Assembly: GCF_004368785.1 (NCBI RefSeq)
Contig: NZ_SODM01000005.1
Span: 1 to 64,000 of the forward strand
Origin: Flavobacterium sp. 270
GTDB taxonomy: Bacteria > Bacteroidota > Bacteroidia > Flavobacteriales > Flavobacteriaceae
DNA length: 64,000 bases
Direction of reading: 5' to 3'
The notes below the pieces were generated by a model. It searched no databases. It worked only from the letters and a program-made list of their open reading frames with translations, and was not told the origin of the DNA. Below, piece by piece: positions 1-7,095 of the stretch; within the stretch, counting starts at the first letter, position 1, and the number at the start of each line of letters is the position of its first letter. Both the position numbers and the translations under genes were made by a program.

Positions 1-93
1 GGGGCTCACCTCTTCCCATCCCGAACAGAGTAGTTAAGCCCGCCTGCGCAGATGGTACTGCAGTATTGTGGGAGAGTATGTCGTCGCCTTTCT
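1..93 (+). rRNA. rrf: 5S ribosomal RNA, 3' part (cut by the left window edge)
   Basis: The sequence carries the conserved 5S block (CCGAACAGAGTAGTTAAGCC, then the GCCTGCGC and GATGGTACTGC segments) and ends near GTCGTCGCC, as 5S genes do. The first part of the molecule lies outside the window. A terminator-like hairpin follows at once, so this is the distal end of an rRNA operon read rightwards. The exact 3' end is uncertain by a few bases. Confidence 0.93.
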
Positions 94-96
94 TTG

Positions 97-128
97 AAAA
101 ACCCTATCCTAAACGGATAGGGTTTTTT
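97..128 (+). terminator. rRNA operon terminator
   Basis: AAAACCCTATCC and GGATAGGGTTTT form a strong stem around a three-base loop, followed by a T-run. It lies only a few bases after the 5S gene. Confidence 0.88.
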
Positions 129-266
129 GTTTTTACGAATGTTTGGATTTTTTTCTCGGGCTTATATTCATTTTTTGATTGCTTTTGATTTATTATTGAA
201 CAATTATATTAATTGGTTTTACAATATATATTATCGATATTGTTCTAAATTATCAATTGAATTAAG

Positions 267-830
267 ATGACAGAGTTAATTGCATTTATAAATACATTTC
301 AAAAAATAGATAGCAAAACTGAAGAAGCGGTACGTGAATTTTTCAGAGAAGAAAGTTTTAAGAAAAACGATTTTATTATTGAAGAAGGTAAAGTATGTTC
401 TAAAATATATTTCATTAAATCTGGCTTAGTTCGTAGATTCTTTTATAATGAGGGAGATGAAGTTACTAAATGGATTTATACGGATCATCAATTTATAACT
501 TCATTGAGTAGTTTTTTTGAACAAAAGGAATCAATTGAATTGTTTCAAGCATGTGAAAAAACAACGGTTTATTCATTATCATATGCAGATGAACAAACTT
601 TATTAGAATACCCGTTATTTGCTAAATTTCATATTAGTTTACTTAGGCTTTATCTTTCAAAGCTTAATGAATTTCATCATTTTTATAAATTAATGAATGC
701 TAGTGAAAGATATCAGTATCTACTAGAGTCATTTCCTCAAATTGTAGCTAGAGCAAAATTAAAGCATATTGCATCGCTTATTGATGTTAGTCAAGAAACT
801 TTAAGCAGAATTAGAGCCTCAATTATTTGA
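267..830 (+). CDS. Crp/Fnr-family transcriptional regulator
   Basis: This 187-residue protein has a cyclic-nucleotide-binding-type beta-roll over about residues 20-115, with the run EEGKVCSKIYFIKSGLVRRF typical of the family. A helical linker and a short C-terminal DNA-binding part (IASLIDVSQETLSRIRA, from about 168) follow. That helix-turn-helix resembles the Crp_2 type common in Bacteroidota, where the C-terminal domain is minimal. Residues that clearly mark cAMP binding are not obvious, so the ligand is unknown. It lies between the rRNA operon and an LpxA-like gene on the same strand, 58 bases upstream of it. It may control that gene, but nothing in the sequence proves this. Confidence 0.85.
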   Translation: MTELIAFINTFQKIDSKTEEAVREFFREESFKKNDFIIEEGKVCSKIYFIKSGLVRRFFYNEGDEVTKWIYTDHQFITSLSSFFEQKESIELFQACEKTTVYSLSYADEQTLLEYPLFAKFHISLLRLYLSKLNEFHHFYKLMNASERYQYLLESFPQIVARAKLKHIASLIDVSQETLSRIRASII

Positions 831-888
831 CATTAAGTCAAAAGAATATATTTTCTTTTATCTAATATTTGCTTTAAATTTAAATAAG

Positions 889-1683
889 TTGAAATTGAAG
901 TATTCGGTAATAGGAAAAGAGGCTGTTATTGGCAAAAACGTTTATATTGGAAATTTTTCTACTATAGAAGATGATGTTGTAATCGGAGAAAATACGTGGA
1001 TTGGTAATAACGTGAATATTCTTAACGGCACTAGAATTGGAGAGAATTGTCAAATTCATTCAGGTGCAGTCTTGGGTGGAAATCCGCAAGATTTAAAATA
1101 TAGAAACGAATACAGTTTGTTAGAAATTGGTTCTAATAATATTATTAGAGAATTTGTGACTATGAACAAAGGAACTGCTTCTAAAGGAAAAACAATTATA
1201 GGTAATAATAATTTATTTATGTCTAATGTGCATGTTGGGCATGATTGTTTAATTGGGAATAATTGTATTATCGGTTTTAGTGTTGGAATAGCTGGTGAAG
1301 TTATAGTTGAAGATTGGGTCAATATAAGTGGTTTGTCTGCTATCCATCAATTTTCTGTAATTGGCGCACATTCTATGATTAGTGGTATGAGTAAGATTGT
1401 AAAAGATATTCCTCCATACATAACCGTAGCTCGTGAACCTTTAAGATTTGTAGGTATAAATACAGTTGGTTTAAAAAGGCGTAATTTTGAGGTAAATAAG
1501 ATAAATGAATTAAGGAGTATTTACCGGATTATTTTTCAGCAGAAAAGAAATACAACGCTTTCTTTAAATTATATTGAAGACCATTTTCCGCAAAGTCAGG
1601 AACGAAATCAAATTTTGAATTTTATAAGAGAATCAAAACGAGGAATTATCAAAGGATATCAAGATTGTTCGATGTCAGAATAA
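889..1683 (+). CDS. lpxA: LpxA: acyl-ACP--UDP-N-acetylglucosamine O-acyltransferase
   Basis: LpxA transfers a 3-hydroxyacyl chain from acyl-ACP to UDP-GlcNAc, the first step of lipid A synthesis, in the cytoplasm. The 264-residue length matches E. coli LpxA (262). The N-terminal two thirds are left-handed-helix hexapeptide repeats (IGKEAVIGKNVYIG and similar). LpxA hallmarks are present: GGNPQDLKY (63-71), HVGHDC (115-120, with His118 in the place of catalytic His125), HQFSVIG, and the VGLKRRNF segment before the helical C-terminal domain. Translation appears to start at TTG; no in-frame ATG precedes the conserved start. It is not next to lpxD, lpxC/fabZ or lpxB here, so it may be a second copy. 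It could act on another sugar nucleotide. Confidence 0.85.
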   Translation: MKLKYSVIGKEAVIGKNVYIGNFSTIEDDVVIGENTWIGNNVNILNGTRIGENCQIHSGAVLGGNPQDLKYRNEYSLLEIGSNNIIREFVTMNKGTASKGKTIIGNNNLFMSNVHVGHDCLIGNNCIIGFSVGIAGEVIVEDWVNISGLSAIHQFSVIGAHSMISGMSKIVKDIPPYITVAREPLRFVGINTVGLKRRNFEVNKINELRSIYRIIFQQKRNTTLSLNYIEDHFPQSQERNQILNFIRESKRGIIKGYQDCSMSE

Positions 1684-1711
1684 AATATATCCTATTTTTA
1701 TTGTTTTTGAA

Positions 1712-2182
1712 TTATTTAAGCTCTGTTTTTTTAAGATCAATCACTTTCTGTACATAATCCTTTAATTCTCTCTTACCAAGTTTAATTTTAATTAAGCCAC
1801 TAGTATGATTTAGAAATAAAGCTGTGGCTATTTCTTCAGCGGTTTTTTTTTCTACAAAATGTAAACGTTCAATTTCTTTAATCAGATTATCTAAATATTC
1901 ATCGTAGATTTTTGAACGTTGTAATGCTTCTTCGTCTGAATTTACTATTTTTTGGCGTTCGGATTCCTGGAGATTAATAGTTAAATATGTATTTTCTGTT
2001 AAAGATTTAGAAATTTTTTCTTGATGAACTTTTCCTGTGCCTTTACAAAGTGCACATTTTCCAGGAAGCCATTTCAATTGTTTATTGAGGCGGTTAATGT
2101 CATTCCAGTCGACATTTCCTTTTCCTAAACATCTTGGACATTCAGTATTTGGTTTTTTAAATAATCTTGTGAATATAGACAT
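1712..2182 (-). CDS. Hypothetical protein with DnaJ-type CxxCxGxG zinc-finger repeats
   Basis: I do not recognise this 156-residue protein as a named family. Its N-terminal third has two CxxCxGxG motifs (Cys15/Cys18 and Cys43/Cys46), the pattern by which the DnaJ cysteine-rich domain binds one zinc ion. There are only two such motifs instead of four, and no J domain. The rest is charged and helical, with an EKKTAEEIATALFLNHTSG segment that could be a small helix-turn-helix. There is no signal peptide, so it is probably cytoplasmic. It converges on the LpxA gene (28 bases between the two stop codons) and is read away from the next gene. Confidence 0.7.
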   Translation of the reverse strand: MSIFTRLFKKPNTECPRCLGKGNVDWNDINRLNKQLKWLPGKCALCKGTGKVHQEKISKSLTENTYLTINLQESERQKIVNSDEEALQRSKIYDEYLDNLIKEIERLHFVEKKTAEEIATALFLNHTSGLIKIKLGKRELKDYVQKVIDLKKTELK

Positions 2183-2313
2183 ATTTTATATTTGTAACAG
2201 GAGAGATAATGTAGAGATATAGCATTCTCTAACTTTAATAACAGGATTTTTCCGGAACGAATATAAGAATTAAAACAGAAATGCAGCTAAAATCTTAAAG
2301 TGTATAACTATTT

Positions 2314-2814
2314 TTATTTATTTTTAAATTTTTCTAGAGTTTCGTTAATTAAATATTCAATTTCCAGAAAATTATTCGCAAGATTTACAATTGTGTTTTT
2401 CATATTTTCTTCTTCCAGATTTTTCCAGCCTTCCATTAATGTTAAAGGTCCGTGTTTTAGACTTACGTTTTCCCAATTATTTTCAAAATCTTTAAAATGT
2501 AATCTGAAGATTTCGGCAAAATTTCTGCTCGTAATAGAATAACCTTTCAGGTTTCGTAGTTTTAAAGCATGTATATTGTAATAGATTTTTCTATTGTTTA
2601 AAGTATGATCATTAACCCAAATCGAAAAAAAGATTCTCGTTTTTGCATTCAAAGGGTCTTCTAAATCATTCGTCCATTCTTTTTTATACAATTTTAGAAA
2701 AACAGAATCTAAAACAACTCCAACATTTAAAAGAATATTTTTTTCTTCAAGTATTTTAGTGTCAATCAAATTGGCAGATGCTTGAAATTTATCTAAATAA
2801 AATTGATAATCCAT
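2314..2814 (-). CDS. Hypothetical protein, unrecognised
   Basis: This 166-residue protein matches no family I can name. It has no signal peptide or membrane segment and is rich in aromatic, Asn and Lys residues (for example KTRIFFSIWVNDHTLNNRKI). The second half has a predicted helical stretch ending in a charged tail. Its codon use looks like its neighbours'. The composition resembles the small orphan proteins often seen in accessory stretches of Flavobacterium genomes, and the gene sits alone between the zinc-finger gene and the beta-propeller gene, all on the minus strand. Confidence 0.6.
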   Translation of the reverse strand: MDYQFYLDKFQASANLIDTKILEEKNILLNVGVVLDSVFLKLYKKEWTNDLEDPLNAKTRIFFSIWVNDHTLNNRKIYYNIHALKLRNLKGYSITSRNFAEIFRLHFKDFENNWENVSLKHGPLTLMEGWKNLEEENMKNTIVNLANNFLEIEYLINETLEKFKNK

Positions 2815-2881
2815 AATTATTGCTTTTAGAAAATGTTATTCTCAAAGTATTGTACTAAAAGTATAGAAAATAAAGTCACAA

Positions 2882-2912
2882 AAAAACTCCTTAATTTTTA
2901 AGGAGTTTTATG
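2882..2912 (-). terminator. Terminator-like hairpin, also related to the tRNA-Val terminator
   Basis: AAAACTCCTTAA and TTAAGGAGTTTT form a stem flanked by an A-run and T's, so it could work on either strand. It lies just downstream of the beta-propeller gene on the minus strand. The stem sequence is nearly the same as the one beside tRNA-Val at 6808-6836. Confidence 0.6.
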
Positions 2913-2954
2913 ATAGAGTATAAGAGTATTTCAGAATTGAATAATAGATAATTC

Positions 2955-4157
2955 TTACCTAATAATTTTTAGAAATGCGCTATACACGTTATCTTTAATA
3001 GAGGTTCGCATATAATATAAATCTTCATCTTTTGTACTTAAATCAAATTTAATTAAACCAGCATCACAATAATAAAATATAGTATCATCAACAGGAAATT
3101 CAATATTAGAAATTGGTAAGGTTGTTAATTTTATTTCAAATGCAATTTCACCATTCGTTATATCTAGTTGAAAAAGTCTTCCTTTACGAGTATATCCCCA
3201 AATGTTATCACTGTCTTCAGTTATGTATTCGATATTGTCATCTTTAAAATCCCTTTTCCAAATCTGAGACCCTGTTTTTGAATCGACGGCATATACAGAA
3301 GAAACCGCATCGCCTTGTGCTGCAAAATATAATTTTTTGTCTTTACTAAAGATGCGTTCCTTAATATTGTGTTGATTATCACCTAATTTAAATTGCCATA
3401 AAATGTCAAGTTTATCAGGATTTAAGGCAAAAACTAAATCTTTTTCATTTGCTATAAATATATTTTCATCATCTGTTACAGGTTTACTGTGCATGCTTTC
3501 TTCGAAGCTCTTTTGGTTAAGAACTTTTCCTGTATTTGCATCAAAACTGTATAAATTGGATGCACTTGGCACAAAAATTTTGTTATTAAAAAAGAGTACC
3601 GGAATGTCATTATTTGGAGTATCCAGTTTGTAAGTCCATGCTAAACTACCATCTTTTATATCAAGAGCATAAATATTACTGCTTCCATTTTGATTTTGAG
3701 CAGTTATGTACAGCTTTCCACTGCTTACAATTGGAGCCTGATCTTTTAGAACAATTTGATCTGTAATGTTGCCTAATCTTGATTTCCAAAACACATCACC
3801 ACTTTGATTATCTACTGCAAAAATTTCACCGTTTATAAACGGTATGTATACAACTCCATTAGATATCGTTACTTTATTGGCGCACATTTCAGTATGAGAA
3901 TCTGAAGCTTTTACAGTCCAGCCAATTTGTTCAGATTCTAAATCATACGAAAAAAGCGAACCGTCGTAATCATAAATTAAAATTGATGCAGCGTCCAATG
4001 GAACTTTTTTAAGCGGCGTTACAGCTTTATTAGTGACCATGTCACTAAGCGGTAAAATTTTATTATTAGTAATGGTAGTTTTTGATGTGGCTGGTACTTG
4101 CCCAAACGTATTTATTATGGAAAATACAAATAAAAGAGTTATTAGTTTTGTTTTCAT
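2955..4157 (-). CDS. Exported PQQ-like beta-propeller repeat protein
   Basis: This 400-residue protein has a signal peptide (MKTKLITLLFVFSIINTFGQ, with cleavage probably after that Gln). Repeated blades follow, of the form DxxxGxxxWxxxL / IYALDIKDGSLAWTYKL / SFDANTGKV / YAVDSKTGSQIWKRDF. These are the tryptophan-docking repeats of the PQQ_2 (BamB/quinoprotein-like) propeller. At least six blades can be counted between about residues 60 and 370. It lacks the alcohol dehydrogenase catalytic region and is too short for a quinoprotein dehydrogenase, so a binding or scaffold role in the periplasm or at the cell surface is more likely. The gene is monocistronic by spacing. Confidence 0.8.
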   Translation of the reverse strand: MKTKLITLLFVFSIINTFGQVPATSKTTITNNKILPLSDMVTNKAVTPLKKVPLDAASILIYDYDGSLFSYDLESEQIGWTVKASDSHTEMCANKVTISNGVVYIPFINGEIFAVDNQSGDVFWKSRLGNITDQIVLKDQAPIVSSGKLYITAQNQNGSSNIYALDIKDGSLAWTYKLDTPNNDIPVLFFNNKIFVPSASNLYSFDANTGKVLNQKSFEESMHSKPVTDDENIFIANEKDLVFALNPDKLDILWQFKLGDNQHNIKERIFSKDKKLYFAAQGDAVSSVYAVDSKTGSQIWKRDFKDDNIEYITEDSDNIWGYTRKGRLFQLDITNGEIAFEIKLTTLPISNIEFPVDDTIFYYCDAGLIKFDLSTKDEDLYYMRTSIKDNVYSAFLKIIR

Positions 4158-4304
4158 TTTTAAGATTTGGGTTTGATGATTTGATTTTTCTTTACAGCAA
4201 AAAAGTTGCCAAACAAAACAATCTATGTCAAATATAGTTAAAAATTGTTTTAGAGGATTTTAGAAGTCGTGTCCGGAGCAGGTTTTAAATATAATATGCA
4301 ACAT

Positions 4305-4349
4305 AAAAAATCCTTAATTTTTTTAAGAGCTTCTTGGTAGGTGATAAAG
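4305..4349 (-). pseudogene. Decayed copy of the tRNA-Val 3' end and its terminator
   Basis: On the plus strand this stretch reads TCCTTAATTTTTTTAAGAGC followed by TTCTTGGTAGGTGATAAAG. It lines up base for base with 6803-6850, where the tRNA-Val terminator is followed by TTCTTGGTGGGCGATGAGG, that is, the CCA end, discriminator and acceptor stem. Most differences are transitions. Weaker similarity may continue to about 4378. The gap 4158-4514 otherwise shows only a promoter candidate. Confidence 0.45.
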
Positions 4350-4456
4350 TGTCTAAGTTTAATGAATACATCCGCGTAAATTCTCATTTATTTTTTTTAG
4401 AATAAAAGTGCCATGAAAGAGTAACAGATATTCAAAAATTATTAATGGATAATATT

Positions 4457-4464
4457 TAAATTTG
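4457..4464 (+). promoter_or_regulatory. Candidate -7 box for the Crp-like gene at 4515
   Basis: TAAATTTG matches the Bacteroidota -7 consensus TAnnTTTG exactly, 50 bases before the start codon. No clear TTG is seen at -33. Confidence 0.4.
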
Positions 4465-4514
4465 TATGAAACCTACCTTTGAGATAAAATAATATATAAC
4501 CAAACTATTTCGAT

Positions 4515-5105
4515 ATGGATAACCTGAAAGCAGCAAGTCAGTTTTTAAGTTATTGTTGTAATTTGTCAGGAGAAGCTTTCTCTTTGTCAACAAATATGTG
4601 GAAAACAAAGACATACAACAAAGGAGAAAAATACAATAAGAGCGGACGTATTTGTAGAACTGCATCTTTTATATTAAATGGGTATTTTAGGACTTATAAA
4701 GTAGGTATTGACGGTGAGCAGAGAAATGTTTTTATACATCCTCCGGGACAAACTTTGGTTTCATTTGTAAGTTTTGTTCAGCAAATCCCTTGTGATTATG
4801 ATATAGAAGCAATCACCGAAGCAGAAGTTATCAGTATAAGTTATGACGATCTTCAAGAGCTTTATAAGAGTTCGATTGAATGGGAGAAAGTTGGAAGATT
4901 ATTTGCGGAGTATGCTTATAAATTGGTAGAAGATAGATTTTTGGGCTATTATGATCTTTCTCCTGAAGAAAGATATCTGAAGCTGATTAATGAAGCTCCG
5001 GAAATATTTAATGTTGTAGCGTTAAAGGATATTTCATCATTTCTGGGAATAGAATTTCAATCATTGTGCAGGATAAGAAAAAGACTTTCAAAGCGTGGAA
5101 GTTAA
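4515..5105 (+). CDS. Crp/Fnr-like regulator with a weak C-terminal HTH
   Basis: This 196-residue protein has the beta-roll of the cNMP-binding fold at about residues 25-125 (NKGEKYNKSGRICRTASFIL, then IHPPGQTLVSFVSF). A dimerisation helix and a short C-terminal helix-turn-helix (LKDISSFLGIEFQSLCRIRKRL) follow, with the YLKLINEAPEI segment that Bacteroidota members carry just before the HTH. Canonical cAMP-contact residues are not evident. The alpha/beta hydrolase gene starts 56 bases downstream on the same strand, so the pair may be one transcription unit or regulator plus target. Confidence 0.82.
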   Translation: MDNLKAASQFLSYCCNLSGEAFSLSTNMWKTKTYNKGEKYNKSGRICRTASFILNGYFRTYKVGIDGEQRNVFIHPPGQTLVSFVSFVQQIPCDYDIEAITEAEVISISYDDLQELYKSSIEWEKVGRLFAEYAYKLVEDRFLGYYDLSPEERYLKLINEAPEIFNVVALKDISSFLGIEFQSLCRIRKRLSKRGS

Positions 5106-5161
5106 CTTAAGTTAACTTTTTCTCAAGTGTTAATTTTTAACTTTATTAAAATTTAAACACT

Positions 5162-5842
5162 ATGACACCAAAATCTAAAATCGTCTTCTGCCATGGAATT
5201 TGGGCAGATGGTTCATGCTTTAGCAAAGTAATTCCTGCTTTGCAAGCCGATGGACATGAAGTAATCGCAGTGCAATATGGGTTAGACTCATTTGAAGAAG
5301 ATGTAGCAACTGTTATACGGACAATAAACCGTGTTGGAGGTCCTGTTATTCTTGTAGGTCATTCTTATGGCGGAGCAACTATTACAGCTGCTGCGAGTGA
5401 TGAACGCGTGGTTGGTCTTGTATACATAGCTGCAGTAGCCCCTGCTGTTGGTGAAACTGTACAGGAACAACTTGATAAATACCCTTCTGATATTTTTTCA
5501 CGTGTAGAAGTAGCAGACGGTCGCGCTTGGATGCTCCCATCGGGAACCGAATTTTTTGCCGGTGACATTTCCGAAGAAGAGCAAAAATTGGTATGGGCAA
5601 CACATTATGCGCCGGTATATGATTTGTTTCATCAACAGAAAATTACAAAAACTCCATGGGATACTATTCCAAGCTGGTATATTTTATGTAAACAAGACCA
5701 TACAGTTCATCCTGATTTGCAACGCTGGGTTTCTAAGCGTATGGGAGCAAAAGTATTCGAAATTGAAAGCAGTCACGTGCCAATGCTTTCAAAACCCGAA
5801 ATTGTCATTGATGTTATACGTCAGGCGGCGGCATCAATTTAA
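5162..5842 (+). CDS. Alpha/beta hydrolase
   Basis: This 226-residue hydrolase is of the short, lid-poor kind. Near the N-terminus is the oxyanion-loop HG (HGIWADGSCF). The nucleophile elbow GHSYGG places Ser68. The probable acid is Asp179 (LCKQDH) and the base is His205 (SSHVPM). This layout fits esterase- or salicylate-esterase-like proteins that act on small esters. There is no signal peptide, so it is probably cytoplasmic. It follows a Crp-like regulator and ends in a clear hairpin at 5868. The natural substrate cannot be told from the sequence. Confidence 0.87.
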   Translation: MTPKSKIVFCHGIWADGSCFSKVIPALQADGHEVIAVQYGLDSFEEDVATVIRTINRVGGPVILVGHSYGGATITAAASDERVVGLVYIAAVAPAVGETVQEQLDKYPSDIFSRVEVADGRAWMLPSGTEFFAGDISEEEQKLVWATHYAPVYDLFHQQKITKTPWDTIPSWYILCKQDHTVHPDLQRWVSKRMGAKVFEIESSHVPMLSKPEIVIDVIRQAAASI

Positions 5843-5867
5843 AATAGTTTTACAGATTAGATAAGAG

Positions 5868-5889
5868 ACCGCCTGAGAGCGGTTTTTTT
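5868..5889 (+). terminator. Terminator of the hydrolase gene
   Basis: ACCGC and GCGGT pair around a six-base loop, followed by seven T's, 25 bases after the stop codon. Confidence 0.8.
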
Positions 5890-5913
5890 CATTTATTTTA
5901 AGTATATTCTAAA

Positions 5914-5951
5914 TAAAAAAAACTCCAAAATCATATGACTTTGGAGTTTTT
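5914..5951. terminator. Bidirectional hairpin in the convergent gap
   Basis: An A-run, ACTCCAAA, a short loop, TTTGGAGT and a T-run make a stem usable on both strands. It lies between the hydrolase (plus) and the SUKH gene (minus). The sequence directly to its right (5960-5987) resembles the 3' end of a tRNA read on the minus strand. Confidence 0.65.
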
Positions 5952-6077
5952 GAAAATTCTGTGGGCTGACAGGGATCTCAGTCGAACACTTAATCTCTAT
6001 TTTATCTTTTTTTGAAAATATAAAATGAGGTATTTGTTAATATTGTTGTTCCTGCTAACGGTTGTTTTTTAAGCTCT

Positions 6078-6587
6078 TTACAAACTAATCTCACCTTTAT
6101 TTTTAATGTATTCATTCAGAAGGCTTTCGAAATTTTGGTACAAATGAATCCATGAAATTTCATTATTATCCATTTCTTTAGCCCGAAGTATAAGTGAATT
6201 TTCTGTAAAAACTAATAATTCTTGTTGTTTGGTTCTGAAAAAAGGAATAAGCCTTTTTGAGTTTAGGTGTTCCTCTTGTTTAAAATTTATAGCGTTTTCT
6301 TTCTCTAAGTTGTAGTAATATAGAATATCTTCAAGGTTTAGAAATGCATTACTTTCCCATTCAATTTCATCATAAAATCTACCATCATTAATTTTCTTTT
6401 CTGATATTAAAGAATTTGGAATAAAACCACCATTATATATTGAGTAAAATTTACTAATGGCATCAGGGAATTTTAAGCCTAATTTTTTTTCAGTTTGTTC
6501 TGTATTTTCTAGATTTTCAGTAATGAAAAAATAATTTCTATTTTTTAAGCTACTTAATGCTAAAATTAGTTCAGATATGTTTTTCAT
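6078..6587 (-). CDS. SMI1/KNR4 (SUKH) family protein
   Basis: This 169-residue protein has the SUKH-superfamily signature: an N-terminal helix with EKKLGLKFPDAISKFYSIYNGG (about residues 34-55), then the acidic EWESNAFLNLEDI region and a C-terminal helix. Many bacterial SUKH proteins are immunity proteins that neutralise polymorphic or contact-dependent toxins, usually encoded right after the toxin gene. No toxin gene is next to it here, so it may be an orphan immunity gene or have a regulatory role. There is no signal peptide, so it is probably cytoplasmic. It lies in the stretch between the intact tRNA-Val and its decayed copy. Confidence 0.75.
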   Translation of the reverse strand: MKNISELILALSSLKNRNYFFITENLENTEQTEKKLGLKFPDAISKFYSIYNGGFIPNSLISEKKINDGRFYDEIEWESNAFLNLEDILYYYNLEKENAINFKQEEHLNSKRLIPFFRTKQQELLVFTENSLILRAKEMDNNEISWIHLYQNFESLLNEYIKNKGEISL

Positions 6588-6807
6588 TAGTTTTGTGTTC
6601 TAAAGCAAATACTTGATAACTTATAAATGCCGTTTCTTTAAAAGTGGTCTATTTTTCTTTTCAAAAATATGGAGAGGACTTAAGTAAGCAAAGGTTTTAC
6701 AATAGTACACAAAAACATAATACTGAGATTGATAGTTTCTACGAATTTAGATTTATTTTGAGAAAATAAAAAGTTACTCGAAGTGATTTGTAAAGTATAT
6801 AAATAAA

Positions 6808-6836
6808 AAAAACTCCTTAATTTCTTAAGGAGTTTC
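6808..6836 (-). terminator. tRNA-Val terminator
   Basis: AAACTCCTTAA and TTAAGGAGTTT form a stem with A-run and T flanks just beyond the CCA end of the minus-strand tRNA. Confidence 0.8.
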
Positions 6837-6837
6837 T

Positions 6838-6915
6838 TGGTGGGCGATGAGGGGTTCGAACCCCCGACCCCCTCGGTGTAAACGAGGTGCTCTGAACCAG
6901 CTGAGCTAATCGCCC
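6838..6915 (-). tRNA. tRNA-Val (anticodon TAC)
   Basis: Read on the minus strand, GGGCGAT pairs with ATCGCCC as the acceptor stem. The D-arm is GCTC/GAGC and the anticodon stem is CCTCG/CGAGG around TTTACAC, giving anticodon TAC. The T-arm stem GGGGG/CCCCC encloses TTCGAAC. Discriminator A and an encoded CCA follow (6841-6838). All arms are intact. Confidence 0.97.
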
Positions 6916-7095
6916 TATTTTACTAGGTTGCTATCGTTTGTGATTGCGAGTGCAAATATACGCTAGTTTTTCAGTTCTGCAAAGAAAATTGAATAAAAAA
7001 TAAAACTTTTTTAAAAATAAATTATATCTCGCTGTTTATGAATTTGTTATTAAAATGATTTTTTAAAACTTTTTTATTGATTGCAGTTTCATTTA

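Noticed and set aside
4160..4300. Small RNA gene in the gap after the beta-propeller gene
   Set aside because: No promoter-terminator pair or conserved fold could be supported; only the tRNA-like relic stands out.
5556..5864. Reading frame of 102 residues overlapping the alpha/beta hydrolase
   Set aside because: It is in another frame of the same gene and its sequence is not protein-like compared with the complete catalytic triad in the main frame, so no frameshift is indicated.
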